Source of the DNA: Mycobacterium sp. OAS707
GTDB taxonomy: Bacteria; Actinomycetota; Actinomycetes; Mycobacteriales; Mycobacteriaceae
Assembly (NCBI RefSeq): GCF_014873705.1
Contig: NZ_JADBDS010000003.1
Location: 124,001 to 188,000 of the forward strand
DNA: 64,000 bases
Direction: 5' to 3'
The translations under genes were made by a program, and so were the position numbers. Numbering within the stretch: the first letter of the stretch is position 1; each line of letters begins with the position of its first letter. Positions 33,713 to 42,127 of the stretch are shown here, one piece after another. A model generated the notes under the pieces. That model had not been told where the DNA came from and did not search any database. It was given only the letters and a program-made list of their open reading frames with translations.

Positions 33713-34074
33713 CCGTTCGTCGCGTCATGCCGATCCTCACGGTGCCGGACCTGGAAGCGGCCCGCGCCTACCAAGCTGTGCTGGGACTGCGCGAGGTGAT
33801 GAACCTCGGCTGGATCGTCACGCTGGCCGAACCGGACGACTCGGGCCAACTTCGGCACCAGGTCAGCCTGATGACCAAGGACAAGACGGCACCGGTCAAC
33901 CCGAACGTGTCGATCGAGGTCGACGACGTCGACGCGGCCTATGCGGCGGCCGTCGACGCGGGGTTGCAAATCGTGCATCCACTGAGCGACGAGGACTGGG
34001 GAGTGCGGCGATTCTTCTTCGCCGACGCGGCGGGCAACGTCATCAACGTGCTGATGCACCAGCGAGATCTCTGA
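33709..34074 (+). CDS. VOC/glyoxalase-fold protein
   Basis: A 121-residue VOC protein (PILTVPDLEAARAYQAVLGL; VDAAYAAAVDAGLQIVHPL; FFFADAAGNVINVLMH). It lacks the full set of glyoxalase I ligands and could be a binding or resistance protein. Start ATG overlaps the xpb stop (ATGA), so it is probably made from the same transcript. It opens the accessory stretch that separates xpb from fadB. Confidence 0.78.
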   Translation: MTVRRVMPILTVPDLEAARAYQAVLGLREVMNLGWIVTLAEPDDSGQLRHQVSLMTKDKTAPVNPNVSIEVDDVDAAYAAAVDAGLQIVHPLSDEDWGVRRFFFADAAGNVINVLMHQRDL

Positions 34075-34075
34075 C

Positions 34076-34543
34076 GTGGACCGCCCAGCCCTCGACACGG
34101 CTACGTGCGTGAGCGTCGGCGTCTACGCCGGGGCCCTCACTTTCGGCAACGAGTACGCGATCCTGACCCATGACGCCGATAAGGGCCAAGTCGAGGTGCG
34201 TGGCGACAACGGCAGGAAGCGTTGGTTTCCCAGTTACTGTTTCGACCTGACTGGTCAGCCGGTGGTCAAGCTCGTGCGAATGACCACAGAGGATCCACTC
34301 GACGGCAGTATCAGCCCGGAGGTCGTTTTGGAGTTTTCCGACGGCCAACGGCGATGGTGCTACTTCACCACCCCCGAACTGCTGGCGCAGTTCGGCGGAG
34401 ACGCGCAGTTCGACGGTGAGCGTCTACTCAGCTATTCGCCGCACATGATCGTGCTGAGTGGTATCACCCGCGGGATGATCGAACATTCACTCGCCTACAT
34501 CGAAAGCCAGGGGCAGCTACTGGACTGTTCGATGCCCGTCTAA
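34076..34543 (+). CDS. Hypothetical protein, 155 residues, SH3-like start
   Basis: No family recognised. The N-terminal half is beta-rich and resembles an SH3-like barrel (LTFGNEYAILTHDADKGQVEVRGDNGRKRWFPSYCFDL). The C-terminal half reads WCYFTTPELLAQFGGD and SYSPHMIVLSGITRGMIEHSLAYIESQGQLLDCS, alpha/beta mixed. No signal peptide. Start GTG 34076 follows the VOC stop after one base, consistent with coupling. It converges with the cupin gene, overlapping it by four bases. Confidence 0.55.
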   Translation: MDRPALDTATCVSVGVYAGALTFGNEYAILTHDADKGQVEVRGDNGRKRWFPSYCFDLTGQPVVKLVRMTTEDPLDGSISPEVVLEFSDGQRRWCYFTTPELLAQFGGDAQFDGERLLSYSPHMIVLSGITRGMIEHSLAYIESQGQLLDCSMPV

Positions 34544-34884
34544 GTATGCGGCCCAACGGGTTTCGACACGGTCAGTAGCACGACCGAGTCCTCGATGGCA
34601 TGCAAGCCGTGTCGTTCGCGAGGCAGCACGATCAGGTCGCCCGGGGAGCCATCCCAGCCTGATGCTGAGTTCGTCACGCGCACCCTGCCCTGCAGCACCT
34701 CGAGCGTCGCCTCACCCGGACTTTCGTGATCGTCCATGGTGCTGCCGGCGGTCATGGCCATCAGCGTCTGGCGGAGTGCATGTTCGTGGCCGCCGTAGAC
34801 GGTGTGGGCGCTGCGTCCGCTACTGGCCGCACGCGCAGACTCCAGGTGCTGCCGGGCAAGTGCAGTCAGTGAGATCTTCTCCAT
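34540..34884 (-). CDS. Cupin-domain protein
   Basis: A 114-residue single-domain cupin. The motif 1 region is weak (DDHESPGEATLEVLQGRVRVT), motif 2 is GDLIVLPRERHGLHAIEDSVVLLTV. A metal site is possible from the HES/RHGLHA histidines. Such small cupins are often metal-binding enzymes or sensors of unknown substrate. Start ATG 34884 has an AAGGGGA site; the frame runs on upstream without support. Confidence 0.75.
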   Translation of the reverse strand: MEKISLTALARQHLESARAASSGRSAHTVYGGHEHALRQTLMAMTAGSTMDDHESPGEATLEVLQGRVRVTNSASGWDGSPGDLIVLPRERHGLHAIEDSVVLLTVSKPVGPHT

Positions 34885-34969
34885 CGCCCATCCCCTTCCA
34901 GACGATTGAACATGCCATCGAGCGTCCTGGCCATGGATCGTCTCGAATCCGGGTCGTTGAATTCGAGAT

Positions 34970-35797
34970 ATGACCAACACAACCATTCTCGTCATCGGCA
35001 GCACCGGCAAGACCGGAAAGCGGGTGGTCGATCAACTGGCACAGCGCGGCGTCGCTGTCCGGTGCGGCTCGCGGTCGGCCGACATCCCATTCGACTGGGA
35101 CAACCCGCAGACCTGGGCGTCGGCGCTGGCCGGCGTCGACAAGGTCTACGTCACCTACTACCCGGACCTGGCCGTCCCGGGTTCGGTCGACGCCATCGGC
35201 GCGCTGACCGAACTCGCCAAGGCCGCAGGCGTCCGCAGGCTGGTGCTGCTGTCGGGCCGCAACGAAGCCGAGGCCGAGAAAGCCGAGCGCGTCGTGATGG
35301 CCTCCGGACTGGAGTGGACGATCGTGCGGTGCGCGTTCTTCGCGCAGAACTTCGACGAGGGCGCGTGGCTCGACGAGGTGCGGGCGGGCACCGTCACACT
35401 GCCGGTCGATCAGGTCCAGGAGCCGTTCGTCGACGCCGATGACATCGCCGACGTGGTGGTGGCGGCGTTGACCGACGACCGCCATGTCGGCCAGCTCTAC
35501 GAGCTGACCGGTCCGCGCCTGCTCAGCTTCGGCGACGCGGTGGCCGAGATCGGTGCGGCCGCAGGCAGGCACATCAACTTCGCCTCGGTGCCGATCGAGG
35601 ACTACACCGCGATGCTCACGGAATACGGTCTGCCGCAAGACTTCATCTGGCTGCTGAACCGCCTGTTCACCGAAGTGCTCGGCAGCAAGGCAGAACTCGC
35701 CGACGGGGTTCAGCGCGCATTGGGACGCGAACCGAAGGACTTCGCCGACTACGCCCGCGAGGCCGCCGCGACCGGAGTGTGGGCTCCGTCAGTTTGA
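34970..35797 (+). CDS. NmrA-like NAD(P)-binding Rossmann protein
   Basis: A 275-residue atypical SDR of the NmrA/HSCARG type: Rossmann loop GSTGKTGKRV at about 10-19, then SALAGVDKVYVTYYPDL, the GVRRLVLLSGR strand and the SGLEWTIVRCAFFAQNFDE block, and a C-terminal substrate domain. The catalytic Tyr-Lys pair of classical SDRs is absent, as is normal for this subfamily. Members act as NAD(P)H sensors or as quinone reductases. Divergent from the cupin gene (85 bases between starts), so the two could share a regulator. Confidence 0.82.
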   Translation: MTNTTILVIGSTGKTGKRVVDQLAQRGVAVRCGSRSADIPFDWDNPQTWASALAGVDKVYVTYYPDLAVPGSVDAIGALTELAKAAGVRRLVLLSGRNEAEAEKAERVVMASGLEWTIVRCAFFAQNFDEGAWLDEVRAGTVTLPVDQVQEPFVDADDIADVVVAALTDDRHVGQLYELTGPRLLSFGDAVAEIGAAAGRHINFASVPIEDYTAMLTEYGLPQDFIWLLNRLFTEVLGSKAELADGVQRALGREPKDFADYAREAAATGVWAPSV

Positions 35798-35826
35798 TTC
35801 ACGGTGAGCGGATCTCGGTCGCAGGC

Positions 35827-36159
35827 TCACTCTGACGGGAACCGGTCACGCAACGCGTCGAGCAGCTCCTGGGCCTCGGCGACGCGGCCGCGCATCCGAA
35901 CCAAGTTCTCCGGGGGCCGGTTCGGATCATCGATGCCACGTTCACATCGCCGCAGCCAACGCTTTTCCATCGAGGCGACGAGCTCTTCCAGCTCGGCGAT
36001 TTCGCCTAGTAGAACGGCGTCGAACAGCCGCGCCTGCGCGATATCGGCGGGATGCGCCGGCCGCGCCCAGGTGTCGGCGCGCTGCCGGACGAGGTGCGGC
36101 CGGGGCACCCACACCGGACGGTGGGGTTCGAGGTCGACCTCGCGTGGAATCGATAACAC
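35827..36159 (-). CDS. Hypothetical protein, 110 residues, coiled-coil rich
   Basis: No family recognised. The C-terminal two thirds is a long charged helix (LFDAVLLGEIAELEELVASMEKRWLRRCERG, then PPENLVRMRGRVAEAQELLDALRDR) likely to form a coiled coil. The N-terminus is basic and Pro-rich. Start GTG 36159. It is read toward the NmrA-like gene and ends 30 bases after it. Low support beyond coding character; the opposite frames are shorter. Confidence 0.5.
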   Translation of the reverse strand: MLSIPREVDLEPHRPVWVPRPHLVRQRADTWARPAHPADIAQARLFDAVLLGEIAELEELVASMEKRWLRRCERGIDDPNRPPENLVRMRGRVAEAQELLDALRDRFPSE

Positions 36160-36342
36160 GTAGGAATCCTCACAGAGGTTTGAAACGTCAGCGACTCCAC
36201 AGGTTCACCGGGCCGTTAAGTTTCGTTGGCTTCGCGTTACCCTTCATTCACTTCGGGCCGGGCCCCGCTGTGAGGAAGCGCCTCCCAGCTGAGAGCAATT
36301 CGGTCGTGGCGCCAACGCACCGCACCGACGCACCCTTGGGCA

Positions 36343-37521
36343 ATGCACACGCACTGGGCACACGTCGGCCGTGGCGCCGCGGGGCTGGGCGCGGCGATGG
36401 GCCTCGGGCGCTTCGCGTACACCCCGATCCTGCCGCTGATGACGGCGCAGGCCGCGCTCACACCGCAAGCGGCGGGCGCGCTGGCGACGGCGAACTACGT
36501 CGGCTACCTTGCCGGTGCGCTCGCGGGAACGGCGTCTCCGCGGCTGGCCCGATCGTCGGTTGCGTGGCGGGTATCGCTGGCCGTGCTAGTGGCGACCCTG
36601 GCCGCAATGCCATTGCTGCCGAACACAATTGGCTGGCTGCTGCTACGGACCGTCGCTGGGTTCGCCAGCGCGGTGGTGTTCGTCATCGCGGTCAACTCGA
36701 TGATGGATCACCTGCCGCCCCATCTGCCCGGTTGGGGCTTCGGGGGTGTCGGACTCGGCATCGCGCTCTCGGGCGCGCTGGTGTTGGCGATGCCCGCCAC
36801 CGCGGGCTGGCAGGGTGCGTGGTGGATGGCGGCGGCGCTGGCCGCGGTGCTCGGGGCCTGCGCGTGGACGATGCGCGGGAGTTCGCACCCCGCGGCCACC
36901 GCAGCGTCGCAGCCCCGGACGACAGGGCGCGTCTGGTTCGCGGTCCTGTTCGTCAGCTACAGCCTTGAGGGCATCGGGTACATCATCGCGGGCACATTCC
37001 TGGTGGCGGCCATCCGACAGGACTCACCGGGTTGGCTCGGCAGCGGCGCCTGGCTCGTCGTCGGCGTGGCCGCGGTGCCATCGGCCGCATTGTGGGCGTG
37101 GCTGTGCAGGCGGTGGTCACATCCGACGCTGCTCGCAGGCGCGCTACTGCTGCAGGCATTCGGTATCGCGCTGCCCGCTCTGGCGCCCGGTGTGGTCACA
37201 GCGCTGGTAGGCGCAATCCTGTTCGGCGCCACCTTCATCGGCGTCAGCACGATGGCCCTTGCCGCGGGGCGGCTGCTCGGCTTCGCCGGTGCCGTGGCAC
37301 TGCTGACGAGCGGATACTCCGTCGGCCAGATCATTGGCCCGGTCGCGGTGACACCGCTTCTGCGCCACGGCTTTTCGCACGCGCTGCTTGCGGCCGCGCT
37401 GATCGTACTGCTGGCAGCTATCGTGGCCGGTCTGCTTCGGCTGGGTTTCCCGTCGGGCGATGGGGGTCATCGGGTGGAAGCCAGTCCCCTTGGTCAACGA
37501 GTTCTGTTGCGTCGCGGGTGA
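36343..37521 (+). CDS. MFS transporter (YbfB/YjiJ-type)
   Basis: A 392-residue twelve-helix major-facilitator protein of the YbfB/YjiJ group (GLGAAMGLGRFAYTPILPLMTAQ at the first helix; LAGALAGTASPRLAR after helix 2; RTVAGFASAVVFVIAVNSMM). Its final 104 bases overlap the 3' end of the convergent LysR gene, an unusually long overlap for this genome. Substrate unknown. A LysR gene next to it is a plausible regulator. Confidence 0.84.
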   Translation: MHTHWAHVGRGAAGLGAAMGLGRFAYTPILPLMTAQAALTPQAAGALATANYVGYLAGALAGTASPRLARSSVAWRVSLAVLVATLAAMPLLPNTIGWLLLRTVAGFASAVVFVIAVNSMMDHLPPHLPGWGFGGVGLGIALSGALVLAMPATAGWQGAWWMAAALAAVLGACAWTMRGSSHPAATAASQPRTTGRVWFAVLFVSYSLEGIGYIIAGTFLVAAIRQDSPGWLGSGAWLVVGVAAVPSAALWAWLCRRWSHPTLLAGALLLQAFGIALPALAPGVVTALVGAILFGATFIGVSTMALAAGRLLGFAGAVALLTSGYSVGQIIGPVAVTPLLRHGFSHALLAAALIVLLAAIVAGLLRLGFPSGDGGHRVEASPLGQRVLLRRG

Positions 37522-38359
37522 ATTCGTCGACGACAGCGCGCACCGCGGCACGATCGTCGTCGCGGCGCCAGACCAGCGACCAGGTCCACAGCGGCGTCGG
37601 ATGGACGACGGGGCGGCGCGCCAAACCCCTGGGCGCAGGTGCGTTCTGCCCCTTCGGGTTGTTGAGCACCGGCTTGCGGAGCCGACGAATCTGTTCGAAA
37701 AAGTCGTGCCCGGTGACGCCCCCGTCGTCGACGCGCACGACCGTCGCGCCGGTGTCGGCAGCGAACTGCTCGGCATAGCGGTTCCACGATGACCAGGTGG
37801 CCTCGTCGGCGTCCACCAGCACCAGGGTGTCCTTCGCGTCGACGGGTGACGTGTCCGAGCCGACGCTCAACGCATAGAGCTCGTCAACGCCGATGAGGCG
37901 TGCGTCGAGGTCTAGCGACTCGAGATCCGTTGTCTGGACCCAGCAGATCGCGAGGTCCAGACTTCCGTCGGCGACACGCGCGGCCTGGGTATGCGAGGGC
38001 ATGACCCACGTGTCGACGCGCAACTGCGCCACCCCGGCGGCGCGTTCCGCCCAGTCGGTGGGACACCAGTTCACGTATCCGATCCGCACCGGTTCCGACG
38101 CGACCAGACCAGCGGCACGTCGACGCAATGCGTCGGCCTGTTCCACCAGTGCGCGGGCGTGCGGCAGCAGCGCCGCCCCGCCGGCCGTCAGGGCCACAGA
38201 GCGGCGGTCCCGGTCGAACAGGCTGACCTTCAGATCGCGTTCGAGCGCCTTGATCTGCTGAGACAGCGACGGACCCGCAATGTGCAACCGCTCGGCCGCA
38301 CGGCCGAAGTTCAGCTCCTCGGCGACCGTCACGAAGTAGCGCAGTTGGCGCAGCTCCAC
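37418..38359 (-). CDS. LysR-family transcriptional regulator
   Basis: A 313-residue LysR regulator. The N-terminal helix-turn-helix is textbook (MELRQLRYFVTVAEELNFGRAAERLHIAGPSLSQQIKALERDLKVSLFDRD) followed by the linker helix and a two-lobed effector domain. Start GTG 38359. It is divergent from the SDR gene (start 38478), with 118 bases between, where an operator with a T-N11-A motif would be expected. It may control that gene, the MFS gene or both. Confidence 0.88.
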   Translation of the reverse strand: MELRQLRYFVTVAEELNFGRAAERLHIAGPSLSQQIKALERDLKVSLFDRDRRSVALTAGGAALLPHARALVEQADALRRRAAGLVASEPVRIGYVNWCPTDWAERAAGVAQLRVDTWVMPSHTQAARVADGSLDLAICWVQTTDLESLDLDARLIGVDELYALSVGSDTSPVDAKDTLVLVDADEATWSSWNRYAEQFAADTGATVVRVDDGGVTGHDFFEQIRRLRKPVLNNPKGQNAPAPRGLARRPVVHPTPLWTWSLVWRRDDDRAAVRAVVDEFTRDATELVDQGDWLPPDDPHRPTGNPAEADRPR

Positions 38360-38477
38360 GAGGCAAGCCTAGTAGGCAACGCCTACCACCAGAGAGCGAA
38401 CCGGTCGTATCGTTCGAGCATCGACCCGGACTCGGCCGGCGTTGCAGCGTGCGTCCACAGAACGAAGGGATCGGACA

Positions 38478-39191
38478 ATGAGCAGTTCGCAACGCGTCGC
38501 CATCATCACGGGTGCTTCCCAGGGCATCGGCGAGAGCCTGGTGCGGGCCTACCGCAAGCTGGGATACGCCGTGGTGGCCAACTCCCGCACGATCGCCGAG
38601 AGCGACGACCCGATGGTGGTGACGGTGGCCGGTGACATCGGAGCGCCTGGCGTCGGGCAGCGCGTCGTCGATGCGGCCGTCGAACGCTTCGGCCGGGTCG
38701 ACACCGTGATCAACAACGCCGGGATCTTCATCTCCAAGCCGTTCACTGAATACTCCGACGAGGAGTACGACGCCGTCACCGGAGTGAATCTCCGTGGGTT
38801 CTTCGAGGTTTCGCGTGCCGCGGTGGCCGCAATGCTGTCGGGAGACGGAGGCGGTCATATCGTGACCATCTCGACCAGCCTGGTGGACCACGCGAATTCC
38901 GCGGTGCCCTCGGCATTGGCCTCGCTGACCAAGGGCGGGCTGAACGCAGCGACCAAGGCGTTGGCGGTCGAATACGCAGACCGCGGCATTCGCGCAAACG
39001 CAGTGGCGCTCGGTGTGATCCGCACGCCGATGCACGAGCCGGCTTCCTATGACGCGCTGGCGGCACTGCATCCGGTCGGCCGCCTCGGCGAGATCGACGA
39101 TGTCGTCGACGCTGTGCTCTATCTCGAGCAGGCGCCGTTCGTCACCGGCGAGATCCTGCACGTGGACGGCGGTCAAAGTGCAGGACACTGA
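38478..39191 (+). CDS. Short-chain dehydrogenase/reductase family protein lacking the catalytic Tyr
   Basis: A 237-residue SDR fold: TGASQGIG coenzyme loop, INNAG motif, Ser of VTISTSLVDH, and a C-terminal FVTGEILHVDGGQSAGH. At the canonical Tyr-x-x-x-Lys position the sequence reads ALASLTKGG, so Lys is kept but Tyr is replaced by Ala. That suggests a non-catalytic or altered enzyme, although this local pattern may be a trait of a subfamily rather than a defect. Start ATG 38478 with GAAGGGA upstream. It overlaps the next gene by 14 bases. Confidence 0.82.
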   Translation: MSSSQRVAIITGASQGIGESLVRAYRKLGYAVVANSRTIAESDDPMVVTVAGDIGAPGVGQRVVDAAVERFGRVDTVINNAGIFISKPFTEYSDEEYDAVTGVNLRGFFEVSRAAVAAMLSGDGGGHIVTISTSLVDHANSAVPSALASLTKGGLNAATKALAVEYADRGIRANAVALGVIRTPMHEPASYDALAALHPVGRLGEIDDVVDAVLYLEQAPFVTGEILHVDGGQSAGH

Positions 39192-39534
39192 CATTCTGAG
39201 CGCCGTCCTTGATCAGTGGAAGGCGGGCATAGACGCACACGAGCCGCAGCAAGTGGCGGCGGTCTTCACCGAAGATGCGGTCTTTCAGGGGTTGCGGCCG
39301 TACAGTGTCGGCCGCGACGGTGTCACCGAGTACTACGCCAGCCAACCGCTGGGCATGACGGTCAGCTACCGGATCCTCGAAACCCGCAGGCCGGCAACAG
39401 GATTGGTGGTCGGCTACGTTCGGGCTGACTTCGCGTATCCGGACAGGGAAACGGTGAGCCTGAACCTCGGCGTTGTTGTCACGAACAGCGACGCTGGATG
39501 GCTGATCCTGCAGTACCAGGCGTCACCGGCTTGA
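39178..39534 (+). CDS. NTF2-like/SnoaL-type small protein
   Basis: About 118 residues from GTG 39178. The sequence (ILSAVLDQWKAGIDAHEPQQVAAVFTEDAVFQGLRPYSVGRDGVTEYYASQP) is typical of the SnoaL/SgcJ/EcaC branch of the NTF2-like cone fold, often isomerases or small-molecule binding proteins. It overlaps the SDR gene in a different frame, so the two should be co-translated. It converges with the esp-like operon and overlaps its last gene by 12 bases. Confidence 0.75.
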   Translation: MQDTDILSAVLDQWKAGIDAHEPQQVAAVFTEDAVFQGLRPYSVGRDGVTEYYASQPLGMTVSYRILETRRPATGLVVGYVRADFAYPDRETVSLNLGVVVTNSDAGWLILQYQASPA

Positions 39535-39963
39535 CTCAAGGTCTGTGCTCTCGTCAGCGGCGTATCGGGATGCGAACACCTCTGCCGCAGTAGCGGCCGC
39601 TTCCTGCGGGGTCGGCATATCCAGTTCGCGCCGCAGGCCGTCACGCATGATCGCCGGGTCGTAACCCATCACGCGCACCCCTTCGACGATCAAGGTGTGA
39701 AGCTGCGACCGAGCCTTCTGGCGCGCCAGATCGGCGATGACGGTGATCTCGTCGGCCAGTTCGCGTTCCGTCATGTCCGTGACCTTGGGTGCGAGTTCGA
39801 CGTGATCGACCCTGCCGTCCAGACACACGGTGACCGACACCGTCCTCGCCGGATTCGTCACGGTGTACAACGGCGACGAAAGTTCTTGTTCCACACCGTC
39901 TTCGGGCGCAGGGACGTATTCGTCAAGCGCCTCTAGCGCCGAGTAATCGTCGTCGTCGGTCAC
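39523..39963 (-). CDS. EspD-like ESX-1 secretion-associated protein (YbaB/EbfC-like)
   Basis: A 146-residue protein closely resembling EspD of the M. tuberculosis espACD operon. Matching blocks are YTVTNPARTVSVTVCLDGRVDHVELA (EspD reads FTVTNPPRTVSVSTLMDGRIDHVELS, as I recall), the helix ADEITVIADLARQKARSQ, and PTPQEAAATAAEVFASRYAADE at the C-terminus. EspD is a YbaB-like chaperone-type protein needed for stability of EspA and EspC. GTG 39963 with GAGGGAGGG upstream. It is nine bases after the EspC-like gene. Confidence 0.82.
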   Translation of the reverse strand: MTDDDDYSALEALDEYVPAPEDGVEQELSSPLYTVTNPARTVSVTVCLDGRVDHVELAPKVTDMTERELADEITVIADLARQKARSQLHTLIVEGVRVMGYDPAIMRDGLRRELDMPTPQEAAATAAEVFASRYAADESTDLESSR

Positions 39964-39972
39964 GGCCCTCCC

Positions 39973-40296
39973 TCAGCGAGGTGGCATCTGGTTGTCGAGC
40001 TTTTGCTTCTCCGCCAGATCGGTCTCATCGTACTTCTCGGCGGCGTGACGCAGTTTCGCAGCAAGTTCAGCACTGACCCCCGCGGTGCGGTTCCCTGCCG
40101 TCACGCGCTCGGTTTCGGCCACCGTTACCGCGGCGCTCGTCACCGCGCAGATCAGGCCGTGGGTCTTGGTCATGTTGTCGCCGACACCCTGCACTGCCAT
40201 GACCGCCGAACTGATCCCACGCGCCGCCTGGTCCTGATGCGAAGCAAGGCTGCGAATAGCGGCGGCGGCGATTCGCCGTTCTTCACCGTCTGTCAT
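39973..40296 (-). CDS. EspC-like ESX-1 substrate (DUF2580) with YxxxD secretion signal
   Basis: A 107-residue helical-hairpin protein. LASHQDQAARGISSAVMAVQGVGD and TKTHGLICAVTS align with EspC, and the second helix ends AAEKYDETD with the YxxxD type VII secretion signal at residues 89-93. EspC is a small ESX-1 substrate that is required for EspA export and EsxA secretion in M. tuberculosis. Start ATG 40296 has a strong AGGAGG site. It sits between an EspA/EspE-family gene and the EspD-like gene, the same order as espA-espC-espD. Confidence 0.85.
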   Translation of the reverse strand: MTDGEERRIAAAAIRSLASHQDQAARGISSAVMAVQGVGDNMTKTHGLICAVTSAAVTVAETERVTAGNRTAGVSAELAAKLRHAAEKYDETDLAEKQKLDNQMPPR

Positions 40297-40316
40297 CAGT
40301 ATCCTCCTGACGTGAC

Positions 40317-41057
40317 CTAGCGCGCCGGATCAAAGTCGCCGACCGAATCCTGCTGCGTCGCAGCAGTACTCACCTGCTGATACATCGCAATCGCAGCATG
40401 CACCGCTGCGGCGTTGGCGTTGGCGTTGTTGTGCATTTCCCACATCTTCGCCGAGGCATCCTTCAAAGCCATTCCGACAGCCAACATCTCGGCTTGCATC
40501 TGGATGGCCCTCCCCACCTCAGGGATGACACCGAGGGTCTGGGTGTACTCGCCGTAGTCGGCCAGCCAGTTGTGCAGCCCATTGAGAACCCGACGGGTCT
40601 CGACAAGCTCGCCGGCCTCGCGGCTCACAATCGACGCGATCTGGCCATCGGCGTCGGCCAGCGTGGCGACCCTGTTCTCCTGCTCGCCGACGCGTCGCTC
40701 ATATGCCGCAGGGGCGGGGCCGCCCTCCCACGACGAATCCGGGTGCGCATCCGCAAGGCTCTTCTTGGGATCGTCGAAGGCGCGCGAGCCGTTGCCGAAT
40801 CCCTCACCCGCCTCGGGATCACCCTCGCCGGCGGTCGACAGCATGCCTGCAATCACCTTCTGGCCGCCGACCAGAACCGGCGTCGGCGCGATATGCAGTG
40901 GCGACGCAGCCTTTCCGACACTTTTCGCGACGTCTGCGATGTCGGAGAGCTTGGCCCGCTTCGCGACGAACTCCACCACCTGTGCGGCGTTTTTGACCTT
41001 GCCCGCCGCGTCCGTGACGAAGTCGTAGACGTTTTCGACGACGTCGAAGATCCCCAT
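40317..41057 (-). CDS. EspA/EspE-family type VII secretion effector
   Basis: A 246-residue protein of the EspA/EspE family, shorter than M. tuberculosis EspA (392). It has a WXG-like motif at about residues 110-112 (SSWEGGPAPAAYERR), followed by a long helical hairpin (ENRVATLADADGQIASIVSREAGELVETRRVLNGLHNWLADYGEYTQTLGVIPEVG). There is no signal peptide. A hydrophobic second half (VGRAIQMQAEMLAVGMALKDASAKMW) follows. First gene of the three-gene operon; the next gene is 20 bases downstream. Start ATG 41057 with AAAGGGTGG upstream. Identification as EspA-type is strong from context plus motif, weaker from sequence alone. Confidence 0.78.
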   Translation of the reverse strand: MGIFDVVENVYDFVTDAAGKVKNAAQVVEFVAKRAKLSDIADVAKSVGKAASPLHIAPTPVLVGGQKVIAGMLSTAGEGDPEAGEGFGNGSRAFDDPKKSLADAHPDSSWEGGPAPAAYERRVGEQENRVATLADADGQIASIVSREAGELVETRRVLNGLHNWLADYGEYTQTLGVIPEVGRAIQMQAEMLAVGMALKDASAKMWEMHNNANANAAAVHAAIAMYQQVSTAATQQDSVGDFDPAR

Positions 41058-41126
41058 GCGCTGGCCACCCTTTCCTCAGTGAGGCTAACAGCGCAGCGGA
41101 CGGCCACCCCGCATCAATCTCGCCGC

Positions 41127-42116
41127 TCAGCTGAGCGCGGGGATGACCTCTCGTTCGAACAACTCGATGCCGGAGCGGTCGTAGGCGGCCTCCGGGAAGT
41201 TCAGGATCGCGTACTCGCAACCGAGGTCTCGCATCCGCTTCAGCTTCTCGACGATCTGCTCGGGAGTGCCGCTGGCGGAGTCCGGTGACGTCACCGTCGA
41301 CAGCATCGGGTCGACGGCGGCCGCGGGCGCCACCGAGACCGCCCTGTCCCGCACCCGTGCCACCCGGTCGGCGACGTCGGCCTCCGACTCGGCGACGACG
41401 GCGTTGAAGTTGGCCGACCGCACGATCGAGTCGTAATCGGTTCCGACGTCGCGGCAGTGGTCGGCCAGCACCTTCGACTTGTGCGCGAAACCGTCCGGCT
41501 CGGCGGTGAAGTTGGTGTACTGCGCGTACTTCGCGGCGATTCGCAGCGTCACCTTCTCACCGCCGCCGGCGATCCACAGCGGAAGACCGCCGTCCTGCAA
41601 CGGCTTTGGCTCGACGATCGCGCCGTCGACCTGATAATGCTTGCCGTCGAGGCTGACTTCGCCCTTGCGCCACGCGTCGCGCATGATCTGCACACCCTCG
41701 TCGAGCATGCCAAGCCGGACACCCGCCGATGGGAAGCCGTAGCCGTAGGCCTTCCACTCGTGCTCGTACCAACCGCCGCCGATGCCCATCTGGACCCGGC
41801 CGCCGGAGATGATGTCGGCGGTGGCCGCCACCTTGGCGAGATAGACGGGGTTGCGATAGCCCATCGCCGTACACATCTGGCCGAGCTTGACCCGCGACGT
41901 GGTCGCCGCGTAGGCCGACATCAGCGACCACGCCTCGTGGGTGGCCTCGCGTGTCGGCACCGGCACCGTGTGGAAGTGGTCGTAGACCCACACCGAGTCC
42001 CACCCGCTGCTGTCCGCGTAGACAGCCAGGTCGCGCATCACCTGCCAGTGCTTTTCGGTCGGAATGTCGACGAGATCGAGCCGCCAGCCTTGCGGGATGA
42101 AGAAGCCGAAGCGCAT
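41127..42116 (-). CDS. LLM-class F420-dependent oxidoreductase
   Basis: A 329-residue luciferase-like enzyme of the TIGR03560 type. Features are FFIPQGWRLDL, HTVPVPTREATHEAWSLMSAYAATTSRVKLGQMC, the GRVQMGIGGGWYEHEWKAYGYGFPSAGVRLGMLDEGVQIM F420-binding region, and PLWIAGGGEKVTLRIAAKYAQYTNF. Start ATG 42116; an upstream extension of the frame lacks support. It is on the same strand as, and 69 bases upstream of, the esp-like operon, but nothing ties the functions together. Confidence 0.86.
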   Translation of the reverse strand: MRFGFFIPQGWRLDLVDIPTEKHWQVMRDLAVYADSSGWDSVWVYDHFHTVPVPTREATHEAWSLMSAYAATTSRVKLGQMCTAMGYRNPVYLAKVAATADIISGGRVQMGIGGGWYEHEWKAYGYGFPSAGVRLGMLDEGVQIMRDAWRKGEVSLDGKHYQVDGAIVEPKPLQDGGLPLWIAGGGEKVTLRIAAKYAQYTNFTAEPDGFAHKSKVLADHCRDVGTDYDSIVRSANFNAVVAESEADVADRVARVRDRAVSVAPAAAVDPMLSTVTSPDSASGTPEQIVEKLKRMRDLGCEYAILNFPEAAYDRSGIELFEREVIPALS

Positions 42117-42127
42117 GAGTCTCGACT

